A DNA stretch of 64,000 bases. Source: Shinella sp. SUS2. GTDB lineage: Bacteria; Pseudomonadota; Alphaproteobacteria; Rhizobiales; Rhizobiaceae. Made by a program: the position numbers and the translations under genes. The notes under the pieces were generated by a model, which worked only from the letters and a program-made list of their open reading frames with translations, had not been told where the DNA came from and searched no databases. Shown piece after piece: positions 1-8,360 of the stretch (position 1 is the stretch's first letter; every line of letters starts with the position of its first letter). The stretch is taken from positions 296,357-360,356 of the forward strand of contig NZ_KQ410726.1 of NCBI RefSeq assembly GCF_001262505.1, in the 5' to 3' direction.

Positions 1-819
1 TTTCCGGTGAATTTCTGGCTGCCGGCCTCCTACCACACGCCGCGCGTCGTGGTGTCGGCGCTGTTCGCCGGCCTGCTCACCAAGGTCGGCATCTATGCGC
101 TGCTGCGCACGCTGATCATGCTCTTTCCCGTCGAGCGGGAGGAACTGAGCTTCGTCATCGCGCTGGCGGGCGCCGCCACCATGATCCTCGGGGCGCTCGG
201 CGCGCTCGGGCAGAGCGACATCCGCCGGCTGCTCGGCTATCTCGTCATCTCGGGTATCGGCGTCATGCTGGCCGGCCTGTCGCTCGGCAGCCCCGGCGGC
301 ACGGGCGGGGCGATCTTCTATGCGCTGCACTCCATGGTCGTGATGACGGCGCTCTACATGGCTGCGGGCCTTGCCGGGCGGCTTGCCGGCTCGTTCGATC
401 TCGCCCGTCTCGGCGGGCTCTACACGCGCTCGGCGCTGTTTGCCGCCCTGTCGCTGGTGCTGTTCTTCGCGGTGTCCGGCCTGCCGCCGTTCTCCGGCTT
501 CTGGCCGAAGGTCATGGTGGCGAAGGCGGCGATGGATATCGGCGCCTGGTGGCTGGCGGCGGTGGTCTTCCTCACCGGTTTCCTGACGACCATCGCAGTC
601 GGCCGCGTCTTCCTTCTGGCCTACTGGCGGCCGGCGGGCGGCGCGCTGGCGGATGAGGCCATTCCGGCAAGCGCGCTGCTGCCGCTTGCCGCGCTCACCG
701 CGCTGACGGTGGTCTTCGGCCTCTTTCCCGAGACGCTGCTCTCCACCATCCAGCTGGCCGCGCAGGGGCTGGCCGATCCGCGGGCCTATATCGGCTCGGT
801 CTTTCCGGGGGGGAACTGA
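1..819 (+). CDS. phaD: Na+/H+ antiporter subunit D (PhaD/MnhD/MrpD), 5' end missing
   Basis: The reading frame is open from base 1 and ends at a TGA at 817-819, so only the C-terminal ~272 residues are present. The protein is almost wholly membrane-embedded, with at least seven hydrophobic segments. It carries the proton-channel fold shared with complex I subunits NuoL/M/N, for example the HSMVVMTALYM and SGLPPFSGFWPK stretches. It is expected to move protons in the inner-membrane Mrp/Pha antiporter that exports Na+ or K+. It is followed one base later by subunit E, then F and G, the standard Mrp order. In rhizobia the copy next to mucR is the second pha locus; that placement is inferred from gene order. 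Confidence 0.9.
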   Translation, partial: FPVNFWLPASYHTPRVVVSALFAGLLTKVGIYALLRTLIMLFPVEREELSFVIALAGAATMILGALGALGQSDIRRLLGYLVISGIGVMLAGLSLGSPGGTGGAIFYALHSMVVMTALYMAAGLAGRLAGSFDLARLGGLYTRSALFAALSLVLFFAVSGLPPFSGFWPKVMVAKAAMDIGAWWLAAVVFLTGFLTTIAVGRVFLLAYWRPAGGALADEAIPASALLPLAALTALTVVFGLFPETLLSTIQLAAQGLADPRAYIGSVFPGGN

Positions 820-820
820 C

Positions 821-1294
821 ATGCGGCCCGCCTTCACCGTCGCCCTCCTGGCACTGTTATGGCTCGCCGTCTCCGGCAGCTTCACCCTTCCCAATCTCCT
901 GCTCGGCCTTGTCGCCGGTGCGCTGTCGCTCGCGCTGATCCGCGACCACATCCAGCCGGACGGACGGCGCATCCGGCCGCTCAAGCTGCTGTCGCTCGTC
1001 CTCCTGTTCATCAAGGAGCTGGCGCTCTCGGCCTGGAAAGTGGCGGTGCTGGTGGCGAGCCCGAAAATGGCGTTGAAACCCGGCATCTTCGCCTTTCAGC
1101 TGACGGTCGACCGGGATTTCGAGATCACGCTGCTTGCCAACCTCATCACGCTGACGCCGGGCACGCTTTCCGTCGACGTTTCCGCCGACCGCAAGGTGCT
1201 CTATGTGCACGCGCTCGACTGCTCCGATCCCGTCGGCACCCGGCGGGACATCGCCGATGGATTTGAGAAGAAGATCCTGGAGGCCTTCCGCTGA
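821..1294 (+). CDS. phaE: Na+/H+ antiporter subunit E (PhaE/MnhE)
   Basis: This 157-residue membrane protein has two hydrophobic stretches near its N terminus and a soluble C-terminal half. The tail contains the [14 protein letters not shown] segment typical of MnhE. It begins one base after the phaD stop, and its own stop overlaps the next start (TGATG), so the genes are translationally coupled. It is an accessory subunit of the Mrp/Pha cation-proton antiporter and has no catalytic activity of its own that can be seen. The length matches the family. Confidence 0.9.
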   Translation: MRPAFTVALLALLWLAVSGSFTLPNLLLGLVAGALSLALIRDHIQPDGRRIRPLKLLSLVLLFIKELALSAWKVAVLVASPKMALKPGIFAFQLTVDRDFEITLLANLITLTPGTLSVDVSADRKVLYVHALDCSDPVGTRRDIADGFEKKILEAFR

Positions 1295-1659
1295 TGGGCG
1301 CCGAAACCGTCATCTCCGCCGCCGCGACCATCGCGCTCTTCCTGATGTGCGCGGCCTTCTTCCTGACGGCCTACCGGGTCGTCAAGGGACCGACATTGCC
1401 GGACCGCATCGTCGCGCTCGACATGCTGGTGGCCATCGCCATCGGCTTCATCGCCGTCCTCGCCATCAAGACCGGCTTCAACCTCTATATCGACATCGCC
1501 ATCGCGCTTGGCCTCGTCGGGTTCCTCGCCACCGTGGCCTTCGCGCGCTTCGTGCTGCGCCAGGGCATGGAGGCGGACGAACCGGCGGCGGGCGGCGAGA
1601 GCCCCGCCCGCAAGGGCGTACGGCAGGGCAAGGCAACCAGGGCAAGGAGGCGGCGCTGA
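1294..1659 (+). CDS. phaF: Na+/H+ antiporter subunit F (PhaF/MnhF)
   Basis: This 121-residue protein has three predicted membrane helices in its first ~90 residues, including the [17 protein letters not shown] segment characteristic of MnhF. The last ~30 residues are basic, Gly/Ala/Arg-rich and soluble, making it longer than the usual ~90 residues. Its start codon overlaps the phaE stop and its stop overlaps the phaG start, each by one base. It is a small integral subunit of the Mrp/Pha antiporter. The basic tail may be a lineage-specific extension. Confidence 0.88.
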   Translation: MGAETVISAAATIALFLMCAAFFLTAYRVVKGPTLPDRIVALDMLVAIAIGFIAVLAIKTGFNLYIDIAIALGLVGFLATVAFARFVLRQGMEADEPAAGGESPARKGVRQGKATRARRRR

Positions 1660-2015
1660 TGCTGGATCTCGTTCTTTCCATCGTCGTCGCCGTCATGCTG
1701 GTCGCCGGCGGCATCTTCACCTTCCTGGCGGCCCTCGGCATCGTGCGCCTGCCGGATGTCTATACCCGCATGCACGCCGCCTCGAAGGCGGGCACGGTGG
1801 GCTCCGGCCTGATGCTCTTTGCCGCCGGCATCCATTCCCTCGACGCGGCGATCTTCACGCGCGCGCTCGCCGGCTTCATCTTCTTCGTGCTGACCGCGCC
1901 GATCGCCGCCCACCTCATCGCCAGGGCGGCGCACGAGGCGGGATATCGCTTCTCGCGCCATGCGGTGCTCGACGAGATGCGCGACGCGCGCGAACGCGGC
2001 AACAAGAAGCGTTGA
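1659..2015 (+). CDS. phaG: Na+/H+ antiporter subunit G (PhaG/MnhG)
   Basis: This 118-residue protein starts at the ATG that overlaps the phaF TGA. A longer open frame extends upstream but is only the shadow of phaF. It has three membrane helices and the [17 protein letters not shown] motif that marks MnhG. The charged tail ends in NKKR. It is the last gene of the operon, and no gene follows for 400 bases. It completes the D-E-F-G order; subunits A/B and C lie to the left of the window. Confidence 0.9.
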   Translation: MLDLVLSIVVAVMLVAGGIFTFLAALGIVRLPDVYTRMHAASKAGTVGSGLMLFAAGIHSLDAAIFTRALAGFIFFVLTAPIAAHLIARAAHEAGYRFSRHAVLDEMRDARERGNKKR

Positions 2016-2428
2016 TAAAGGGTTGAGAAGCAAACCCCGAGAAATTGTACTATCCACCAATTTTTAGTGGTTTCTATTTCACCTCAAAGATTCCAATGTT
2101 ATTTCTCTAAAATAATACTGGACAACGAATTGCGGAATGATATTCCAAGTGAAGTAAAGCATTCGGGTTGATTTAGCTTGCGTGCGGTTTTCCTGTTTAA
2201 GTTGAGTTCGGACCGTATTTATGCCCGCGGGGTATATGTCTCGGAAAGAGCCGGCATGTGACGCGGCGACCGCTGTAGTGGAAGTTATATCGACAGAAAT
2301 GTCTGCATTTCCGCCGGCGAGCATTATTCTGCCACAGGATCGCCCGACAAAGACGCTTTACGCCGAATTCATTGTTCAGGCCGGTGGATAGGGCCATCGA
2401 CCTTCGTGTTGTCCGACAGGAGAAAGAA
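2016..2428 (+). promoter_or_regulatory. AT-rich upstream region of mucR
   Basis: This is a 413-base gap between the antiporter operon and mucR. Roughly 2040-2220 is much richer in A and T than the rest of the window and contains T-A steps, which fits the AT-rich sites that MucR/Ros proteins are known to bind, including at their own promoters. No convincing ORF is present. A Shine-Dalgarno-like AGGAGA sits at 2418-2423, before the ATG at 2429. I could not single out one promoter. Confidence 0.45.
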
Positions 2429-2863
2429 ATGACCGAAACAACCCTTGGCGCCGGCTCCAATCTGCTTGTGGAACTGACTGCCGATATCGTCGCTGCCTAT
2501 GTCGGCAACCATGTCGTTCCGGTTGCAGAACTGCCGGGCCTGATCGCCGACGTGCATGCCGCACTCAACAACACGACGCAGCCCGCTGCCGCCGTGGAAG
2601 TGCCCGTCGTCGCCGAAAAGCCGAAGCCGCCGGTTCCGGTGAAGAAGTCCGTGCAGAACGATTACATCATCTGCCTGGAGGACGGCCAGAAGTTCAAGTC
2701 GCTGAAGCGCCACCTGATGACCCATTACGGCATGACCCCGGAAGAGTACCGCGAGAAGTGGGACCTGCCGGCAGATTACCCGATGGTCGCGCCCGCCTAT
2801 GCCGAGGCCCGTTCGCGCCTCGCCAAGGAAATGGGCCTCGGCCAGCGCCGCAAGGGCAAGTAA
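2429..2863 (+). CDS. mucR: MucR/Ros-family zinc-finger transcriptional regulator
   Basis: This 144-residue protein belongs to the Ros/MucR family, which represses and activates exopolysaccharide, motility and cell-cycle genes in rhizobia. The DNA-binding domain occupies residues ~79-140. The zinc-binding set reads C82-x2-D85 ... H95-x3-H99, so the second cysteine of a classical finger is Asp, as in rhizobial MucR but not Agrobacterium Ros. The conserved [14 protein letters not shown] and [18 protein letters not shown] blocks follow. The ATG at 2429 was chosen over an upstream in-frame start because of the AGGAGA six bases before it and because family members begin this way. It is followed by a strong terminator, so it is probably monocistronic and likely autoregulated. 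Confidence 0.95.
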   Translation: MTETTLGAGSNLLVELTADIVAAYVGNHVVPVAELPGLIADVHAALNNTTQPAAAVEVPVVAEKPKPPVPVKKSVQNDYIICLEDGQKFKSLKRHLMTHYGMTPEEYREKWDLPADYPMVAPAYAEARSRLAKEMGLGQRRKGK

Positions 2864-2888
2864 GTCTCGCATCTATCTATGCGAATCG

Positions 2889-2916
2889 AAAGCCGGTCCC
2901 GAAAGGGGCCGGCTTT
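2889..2916 (+). terminator. Rho-independent terminator of mucR
   Basis: A 12-bp stem (AAAGCCGGTCCC pairing with GGGGCCGGCTTT, one G-T wobble) closes a GAAA tetraloop 26 bases after the mucR stop codon. The trailing T tract is short and interrupted. The GNRA loop and unbroken stem make this the clearest terminator in the window. Confidence 0.8.
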
Positions 2917-3097
2917 CTGCGTTTATGGCCCGTCTGGGCGCGCATCGGATCGAATGAAAAGGAAAAAATGCCTATATGGGGATATGAAGCACAGGTTATT
3001 AAAGAAATTCAATGGATGGTTGGGCGATTATGCTTCATTCGTCCTCGGTCATCCTCTAGGGTGTATGAATAAATTCCTATAAACGGAGTGGCCAGTC

Positions 3098-3526
3098 ATG
3101 CACCAGTTCATCGTTCCCCACCGGCGGGCATCCCTCAAGACCGCATCCGGTCCTGCGCCGGAGATCAAATGCGTCGTGCCCGACGCGCCAGCACCGGTCG
3201 TGCCGGCCGGCATTGCCTGCCGCATCGTGCGCCAGCTCGTCCTGGAAATGATGGCCATGGCGGGCGACCGGGCGCTCTGGCGGCGGGACAGCCGGCGCTC
3301 CGCCTGCCATGTGCGCCAGATCGCCATGTATGTCTGCCACGTCGTGCTGCGGCTGCCCCAGGCCGATATCGGCGCCGCCTTCGGGCGCGACCGGACGACG
3401 GTCGGCCATGCCTGCAACGTGGTGGAAGACCGCCGCGACAATGCCGCCTTCGATGCCTTCGTCTCGGCGGTCGAGCGCGTCGTGCAGTCGGTCTTCGGCC
3501 CGGCGGGGATCGGCAGCCATGGGTGA
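3098..3526 (+). CDS. DnaA-domain-IV-like helix-turn-helix protein
   Basis: The 142-residue protein resembles only the C-terminal DNA-binding domain of DnaA. Residues ~69-115 read RQIAMYVCHVVLRLPQADIGAAF...DRTTVGHA, matching the DnaA domain IV helix-turn-helix and the DHTTV-type signature used to bind DnaA boxes. There is no AAA+ ATPase domain. An ACGGAG Shine-Dalgarno-like sequence precedes the ATG at 3098. The 3' end overlaps the start of a DUF6456 gene, so the two are probably co-translated. Such pairs are conserved in Rhizobiales. The function is unknown; a DnaA-box-binding regulator is one possibility. Confidence 0.75.
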   Translation: MHQFIVPHRRASLKTASGPAPEIKCVVPDAPAPVVPAGIACRIVRQLVLEMMAMAGDRALWRRDSRRSACHVRQIAMYVCHVVLRLPQADIGAAFGRDRTTVGHACNVVEDRRDNAAFDAFVSAVERVVQSVFGPAGIGSHG

Positions 3527-4313
3527 GGGGGCGGTGGTGGACGATGCCGCGCTTGCAAGGCTCCTGCGCTTTCTGCTGGTGGCCGGTGGGGCAAAGGTGA
3601 CGGAGGACGAAGCGCTTGCCGCCGACGGGCGCCGGCAGCCGCTTGCCCCGACGCTTCTGGCCGAGGCGGTGCGCCGCGGGCTGGTGCGGCGCGAGGGCGA
3701 CCGTGCCTTTGCGGCGGGGGAGGCGCGCGCCTATCTCAGGCGCCGGCTCTGCACGGCCGGAACACCCTTTGCCGAACAGCACCGCGACATGACCGAGGTG
3801 ACGGTGCTGCGTGACGGGATGCGGGAGCGGGCGCGCGCCAACCGGCTGGAATCGCCGCTTGCGAGCCTGACACGGCTGAAGGAGAAGACGGGCGAGGCCT
3901 TCCTGCCGGAGACGGCCTTTGCCGCCGGGGAAAGGCTGCATGCGGATTTCACCCGCGGCGGCCTGCAGCCGCGGTTGACCATGGCGTGGGAGCCGCGCAT
4001 CGCGGGCCGCCAGAAAGGCGAGGCGGGCACGGCGCGCGAGCTCACCGATACCGCGCTTGCCGCGCGCCTGCGGGTCGCGCACGCCATTGCGGCGATCGGC
4101 CCGGAGCTGTCCGGCGTCGCGCTCGATGTCTGCTGCTTCATGAAGGGACTGGAGACCGTGGAGCGCGAGCGGCAATGGCCCGCCCGCTCCGCCAAACTCA
4201 TGCTGCGCGCCGCCCTGATGGCGCTCGCCCGCCATTATGCCCCGCCGGTCCCGGCCGGGCGGCGGTCGCATGCCTGGGGTGCGCAAGGCTATCGGCCGGA
4301 ACTGCCGGGATGA
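3519..4313 (+). CDS. DUF6456 domain protein
   Basis: This is a 264-residue soluble protein that starts at an ATG inside the last codons of the preceding HTH gene (8-base overlap). The N-terminal ~90 residues resemble a winged-helix-like region (RLLRFLLVAGGAKV...). The C-terminal half holds the DUF6456 block with ELTDTALAARLRVAHAI and the closing WPARSAKLMLRAALMALARHY helix. No catalytic motif is visible. Coupling to the DnaA-like protein suggests a joint DNA-linked role, but that is inference. The end abuts a palindromic repeat. Confidence 0.72.
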   Translation: MGEGAVVDDAALARLLRFLLVAGGAKVTEDEALAADGRRQPLAPTLLAEAVRRGLVRREGDRAFAAGEARAYLRRRLCTAGTPFAEQHRDMTEVTVLRDGMRERARANRLESPLASLTRLKEKTGEAFLPETAFAAGERLHADFTRGGLQPRLTMAWEPRIAGRQKGEAGTARELTDTALAARLRVAHAIAAIGPELSGVALDVCCFMKGLETVERERQWPARSAKLMLRAALMALARHYAPPVPAGRRSHAWGAQGYRPELPG

Positions 4314-4352
4314 GGGCCGCCCGCCGCGGCGTGTTGGCGGGCCGCGCGGTGC

Positions 4353-4449
4353 CTAGTGCATTTCCAGCCGAAGCGAAATCGCTTCGGCGTCGGATAATGC
4401 GGTAAAAACAAGAATCCAGAGCATTTCCGGTGAGCCGGAAATGCTCTAG
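4353..4449. repeat. 97-bp rhizobial palindromic repeat with CTAG ends
   Basis: The element is bounded by inverted ends CTAGTGCATTTCC and GGAAATGCTCTAG (12 of 13 match). It contains an internal hairpin with 9-bp arms, CCGAAGCGA and TCGCTTCGG, at 4368-4387. A related, inverted and partly degraded copy lies at 24492-24553, and fragments are seen near 37611 and 38163. The terminal CTAG supplies the TAG stop codon of sufE on the minus strand. It looks like a dispersed intergenic element of the rhizobial mosaic (RIME-like) class; the name is not certain. Confidence 0.75.
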
Positions 4450-4865
4450 GCCGCCACCCGTACGGCGGCTTCTTCCCGTATGCGCCGCACCATCGAGCGC
4501 AGACCGTTGGCGCGCTGGGAGGAGAGGTGCTCGACGAGGCCGATGGCGTTGAAGGTGTCGATCGCATCGAGCGCGGCGATCTCGGAGGCGCGCTTGCCGG
4601 AATAGATGGCGAGCACGATGGCGACGAGGCCGCGCACGATATGGGCGTCCGAATCGCCTTCGAAGGTCATCATAGGATCGGCGCCCGCATCGGCCTTGCT
4701 GACGAGCCAGACCTGGCTGGCGCAGCCCTGCACCTTGTTGGTGGCGGTGCGCTGTTCCTCCGGCAGGTCCGGCAGCGCCTTGCCCAGCTCGATCACATAG
4801 CGGTAGCGGTCCTCCCACTCCTCGAGGAAGGCGAAGTCGTCGATGATCTCTTGCAGCGTGGCCAT
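4446..4865 (-). CDS. sufE: SufE family cysteine desulfuration protein
   Basis: This 139-residue protein accepts sulfane sulfur from the SufS cysteine desulfurase and passes it to the SUF Fe-S scaffold in the cytosol. The sulfur-accepting cysteine is C48 in the NKVQGCASQVW motif, and the length is normal for SufE. The chosen ATG (4863-4865) begins MATLQEIIDDFAFLEEWEDRY, as in family members; the open frame upstream is not coding. The stop codon lies inside a palindromic repeat. No other suf gene is nearby, which is common for rhizobial sufE. Confidence 0.93.
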   Translation of the reverse strand: MATLQEIIDDFAFLEEWEDRYRYVIELGKALPDLPEEQRTATNKVQGCASQVWLVSKADAGADPMMTFEGDSDAHIVRGLVAIVLAIYSGKRASEIAALDAIDTFNAIGLVEHLSSQRANGLRSMVRRIREEAAVRVAA

Positions 4866-5073
4866 GGTTCTTCCGTATGCGGGGACTGCCTTCATATAGG
4901 CGAGCCGGCCCGGAATTTGAACCGGAAAGCGTGCGGACAAAAAGAAACGCCGTAGGGAACGGGTCCATACGGCGGTTGCAGGGCAACGAGTGAGGCAGGC
5001 AGAAAAACGGTCACGCGAGGTCCGGGCGGGAAAAGACGGCCTGTTCCGGACATGCGGGAAATGGGTGGCGGTA

Positions 5074-5499
5074 TCAGCCCTTGTGGTCGGGGCGGCGGGT
5101 CGGGATGGCAACGGTGCCGGTGATGACCTCGTCGTCGGCATCGATCGTGGCAACGGCCGGAAGCGGCTGGTCGAGCGCTTCTTCGGCGGCCGGATCGGCC
5201 TTGGCGACGGCGGTGCCTTCTTCGGCGAACTGGGTGTCGAGGAACTGATAGGCGATGCGGGCGCCTTCACGGGCCCGGTGGCCGAGGGCGACGAAGGTCT
5301 CGGCGCCCTTTTCGCAGACGTCCGGCTTTTCGAGGCACATCGCCGTTACATAATGCAGCGCTTCGCTGGCGGCAGTGAACGTGTCGCCGATCTCGACCGT
5401 CGGGCCCTTTTCCAGCTTGGCGGAGGATTCCGCGTCCAGGAAGGGGAGCAGGACGAGAACCATTGAGAACCAGAACGTTCCCTTGATCAGAAACCACAT
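5074..5499 (-). CDS. DUF5330 domain protein
   Basis: The 141-residue protein starts with a hydrophobic segment (residues ~3-21, WFLIKGTFWFSMVLVLLPFL) that is an uncleaved anchor or signal sequence. A ~60-residue soluble region follows with two cysteines in the LHYVTAMCLEKPDVCEKG stretch, which could form a disulfide in the periplasm. The C-terminal tail is acidic and low in complexity and ends PTRRPDHKG. The pattern fits DUF5330, an uncharacterised alphaproteobacterial family. It is separate from sufE by 208 bases with its own start and has no informative neighbour. Confidence 0.7.
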   Translation of the reverse strand: MWFLIKGTFWFSMVLVLLPFLDAESSAKLEKGPTVEIGDTFTAASEALHYVTAMCLEKPDVCEKGAETFVALGHRAREGARIAYQFLDTQFAEEGTAVAKADPAAEEALDQPLPAVATIDADDEVITGTVAIPTRRPDHKG

Positions 5500-5981
5500 C
5501 GCTTGCCATCCTCGTTATCGCCTCGGCTCTTTGCGGCCTTCGGCTTGTTTGGTCCTTGGCGAACCGTTGATGCGAGAATAGGGGCGGGAAGGAAATTCCC
5601 CTTTGAAAGAATCATTCGGGTTTTGCCCAGTTTTGATTAAAATGCGATCTATCTCGCCTTTCCCGGCACTTTAAACGCATTTGAGGCAGATTTTAGCGAT
5701 CGCCGTTAAGGATCGTGGCGGGCAGCGCGGCAGCAAGGCGCCGGAATGCCGGGAGGGGCCTTTCCCGCCCTTTGCCCCAGAAGTTAATATGAACAGAAAA
5801 ATGCCGCAAAATGAGGCGCTTACGCCCCGTTAACCACGCCGGACGAATGGCCGTTGGATTGCCCCGAAATGGGACTTTTGGGCCTTTTTGCCCCGCTTTC
5901 CGGCCCCGTCGTTTATTCTTTCCTTAAGTCGCCGATGCGATTTTGGGCTCACCAAAAGAACATAAACGGCAGGGTTTTGCG
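5500..5981. other. Intergenic region between DUF5330 and the DivJ-like kinase
   Basis: These ~480 bases separate two divergently read genes and must hold both promoters. The part at 5600-5700 is relatively AT-rich. Several isolated TTAA cores are present (about 5637, 5707, 5829 and 5931), but none has the TTAA-N7-TTAA spacing of a CtrA box. No ORF is convincing, and I see no other element. Confidence 0.4.
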
Positions 5982-7541
5982 TTGCGCCAATTGACCACCA
6001 TCGCTGACAGAATGGCAGCCCGCCTGGGCGCCGTTGCTGGCGTTGCTGGCGCACCTGCTGCCGGTCAGCGTCCGTCCGCGTCGCTGCGCGCCACCACGCT
6101 GGCGCTGCTGGCGGCCGTTCCCGGCCTGCCGCTTGCCCTCTCCGCCGTCATGCCCGCCTCCGCCGCGCTGCCCGCCGGTGTGGCGCTGGCCGGTGCCGGC
6201 GCGCTGCTGACGGCCGCGGCCGCCTCGACCTTCAAGGAAAAGCCGGCACTGCAGAAAACCTTCGCCGAGGAGCTGGCCGCCGCCGCGCCGCCGGCCGCCT
6301 CTCCTTATGATCTCTTCGCCGGCCTCGTGACGCTGCACGATGCGCGTGGCTTTGTCACGGCGGTGCATGGCCGCGACCGCGCCGACATGCTCGCCTGGAT
6401 GCGCGACCCTGCCGGCCGCGGCTATCTCGACCAGATCCATGTCTCCGACCGGATCGGCTTCCTCGCGGCGATCGACCGTCTGCGCCAGGGCGGCACGCGC
6501 GAAACGGTGGACGTGCGCATCGACCGCGCGCGCATCGAGGCCGATGCCGAGCAGTTCACCCATATGCGCGTGGAAATGACGGCGCTTGCCGGCGCGGACG
6601 GCGCGCTTGCCGCCGTCGTCGCCCAGTCGCGCGACATTTCCGACGAGGCGAAGCTTCGCGGCGAGAGCGCCCGCAAGGCCGCCGAGGCCGAATCGGCCAA
6701 CGATGCCAAGACGCGGTTCCTTGCGGCCGTCAGCCACGAGCTGCGTACGCCGCTGAACGCCATCCTCGGCTTTTCCGACATCCTCGCCGGCGAATATTTC
6801 GGCAAGCTGCAGAACGACCGGCAGCGCGAGTACGTCACGCTGATCCATCAGTCGGGCTCGCATCTCCTGTCGGTCGTCAACACGATGCTCGACGTCTCGA
6901 AGATCGAGGCGGGCCGCTACGAGCTCCTGACCGAGCCCTTCCTCGTCGCCGACAGCGTCCGGGCCTGCGAGCAGATGCTCGGCCTCCAGGCGCGCGAGAA
7001 GGGCATCAAGCTGACGAGCCGGGTGCCGCGCGCCATCGGCGAGGCCATCGCCGACCAGCGGGCGATCCAGCAGGTGCTCATCAACCTCGTCGGCAACGCG
7101 ATCAAGTTCACCGACCGCGGCGGCATCGTCACCATCGATGCAGCACGCGAGGGCAGGGACCTCGTCCTGACCGTCAGCGATACCGGCATTGGCATTCCCG
7201 CCGACAAGCTGGCGCTGATCGGCCAGCCCTTCATGCAGGTGCAGAACGAATATACCCGCAAATACGAAGGCACCGGCCTCGGCCTGTCGCTGGTCAAGGG
7301 TCTCGTGGCGCTGCATGGCGGCAGCTTCGTCATCCAGAGCCGGCCGGGCGAGGGCACGGTCATCACCGTACGCGTGCCGGCGGACGGCTCGGGCGTCGCG
7401 CCGGATGGCGAGCCGCGCACCGGAACTGCATCCACCGTCGAATTTCCGCCGCGCCTTGCGGCTGTAATCGAGACGGTTTACGAGCCGTCGCGAGATGGCA
7501 AGGACACGAACGATGAACGCGCACGTCAGAAGACAGCCTGA
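5982..7541 (+). CDS. divJ: PAS-domain sensor histidine kinase, probable DivJ
   Basis: The protein has a short N-terminal membrane hairpin (two hydrophobic segments within residues ~40-85), a PAS-like region at ~115-215, a HisKA domain with phospho-acceptor H252 in SHELRTPLNAILGFSDIL, and an HATPase domain (NLVGNAIKF, DTGIGIP, GTGLGLS). The dimerisation helix belongs to the PleC/DivJ/PdhS class that acts on the response regulator DivK and hence on CtrA. DivJ is favoured over PleC by the two-segment anchor with no periplasmic domain and by the neighbouring peptidoglycan-binding gene, as in rhizobia. TTG at 5982 is preferred (AGGG seven bases upstream). TTG at 5943 and ATG at 6012 are alternatives. 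Confidence 0.68.
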   Translation: MRQLTTIADRMAARLGAVAGVAGAPAAGQRPSASLRATTLALLAAVPGLPLALSAVMPASAALPAGVALAGAGALLTAAAASTFKEKPALQKTFAEELAAAAPPAASPYDLFAGLVTLHDARGFVTAVHGRDRADMLAWMRDPAGRGYLDQIHVSDRIGFLAAIDRLRQGGTRETVDVRIDRARIEADAEQFTHMRVEMTALAGADGALAAVVAQSRDISDEAKLRGESARKAAEAESANDAKTRFLAAVSHELRTPLNAILGFSDILAGEYFGKLQNDRQREYVTLIHQSGSHLLSVVNTMLDVSKIEAGRYELLTEPFLVADSVRACEQMLGLQAREKGIKLTSRVPRAIGEAIADQRAIQQVLINLVGNAIKFTDRGGIVTIDAAREGRDLVLTVSDTGIGIPADKLALIGQPFMQVQNEYTRKYEGTGLGLSLVKGLVALHGGSFVIQSRPGEGTVITVRVPADGSGVAPDGEPRTGTASTVEFPPRLAAVIETVYEPSRDGKDTNDERARQKTA

Positions 7542-8238
7542 GCGGCGGCCCCAGGGCCAGGCCCGCAAGGGCCGGTCCGGCACACGCGTGGAGCCGCGCC
7601 GGCCGAATATCGTCATCACCGGGCTCGTGGCGCTCGGCGGCCTTGCCGCGCGCCACCCGACCGTGGTCGGCGGCACCTGCGCCTTCGTCGTGGTCTTCTC
7701 CTTCGTTGCCGCCAACGCGCTGTGGTATCAGCCGGGCGGGCACCCGGCGCCGTTCCTCAAGATGCGCTCGGCCGACAATTCCCTCGGCTTCACCGCCACG
7801 CAGCCGGAGCCGCTGGACGTGACGACCTTCGTCATCGAGCGCGCCGAGGAGGGCCAGCCCTTGCCCGAGGTCACCGACGTGACCCCGGCCGAGCGGCCCT
7901 TCGACGAGGTGGCCAAGGTCATCGAGAGCAAACCCGCCAGGACGCAGACGCAGGCGGAAGTCGAGGAGGACCCGGTCGCGGCGGCCATCATGCGGGCCGA
8001 GGCCGAAGCCGATCCGGCCGTGACCTCCGCCGTCGCACGGCCTGCGCCGAGCGATCTGGTGATGAAGATCCAGAAGGGCCTCAGCAACATCGCCTATACG
8101 GATATCGCCGTGGACGGGCTGATCGGCGAGAAGACCCGCACCGCGATCCGCCACTTCGAAAAGCACTACCGCCTGCCGGTCACCGGCGAACCGAACGAGC
8201 AGGTTCTGGCCAAGCTGAAGGACATCGGTGCGCTCTGA
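7513..8238 (+). CDS. Membrane-anchored peptidoglycan-binding domain protein
   Basis: This 241-residue protein has a basic, Arg-rich cytoplasmic N terminus (~30 residues), one or two hydrophobic segments between ~31 and 75, and a Pro/Glu/Ala-rich linker. It ends with a C-terminal peptidoglycan-binding fold (residues ~183-241, VMKIQKGLSNIAYTDIAVDGLIGEKTRTAIRHFEK) of the PG_binding_1 type. The start at 7513 has AAGGA eight bases upstream; an ATG at 7495 is also in frame. It overlaps the kinase gene by 29 bases, so the two are almost surely coexpressed. A role linking the cell wall to the DivJ-like kinase is inference. Confidence 0.75.
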   Translation: MNAHVRRQPERRPQGQARKGRSGTRVEPRRPNIVITGLVALGGLAARHPTVVGGTCAFVVVFSFVAANALWYQPGGHPAPFLKMRSADNSLGFTATQPEPLDVTTFVIERAEEGQPLPEVTDVTPAERPFDEVAKVIESKPARTQTQAEVEEDPVAAAIMRAEAEADPAVTSAVARPAPSDLVMKIQKGLSNIAYTDIAVDGLIGEKTRTAIRHFEKHYRLPVTGEPNEQVLAKLKDIGAL

Positions 8239-8360
8239 GCCGCGTCGTGCATGCGACCAAAGTCGTATGCCTTGACTGATACATCTACCGGTTGTTTTTA
8301 AAGGATGCGTTAACCATGTCCGCCCGATGATCCGTCGATCACCGGGAGGATTGTCGAACC

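Noticed and set aside
5820..5835. CtrA box upstream of divJ
   Set aside because: Only one half-site (GTTAACC) is good. With the required 7-base spacing the other half matches two of four bases.
5949..7715. A long minus-strand frame opposite divJ
   Set aside because: The plus strand encodes intact HisKA and HATPase domains. The minus frame has no domain and is Arg/Ala-rich.
8301..8316. TTAA-N8-TTAA upstream of the chemoreceptor as a CtrA box
   Set aside because: The spacing is eight rather than seven bases, which does not fit the CtrA consensus.
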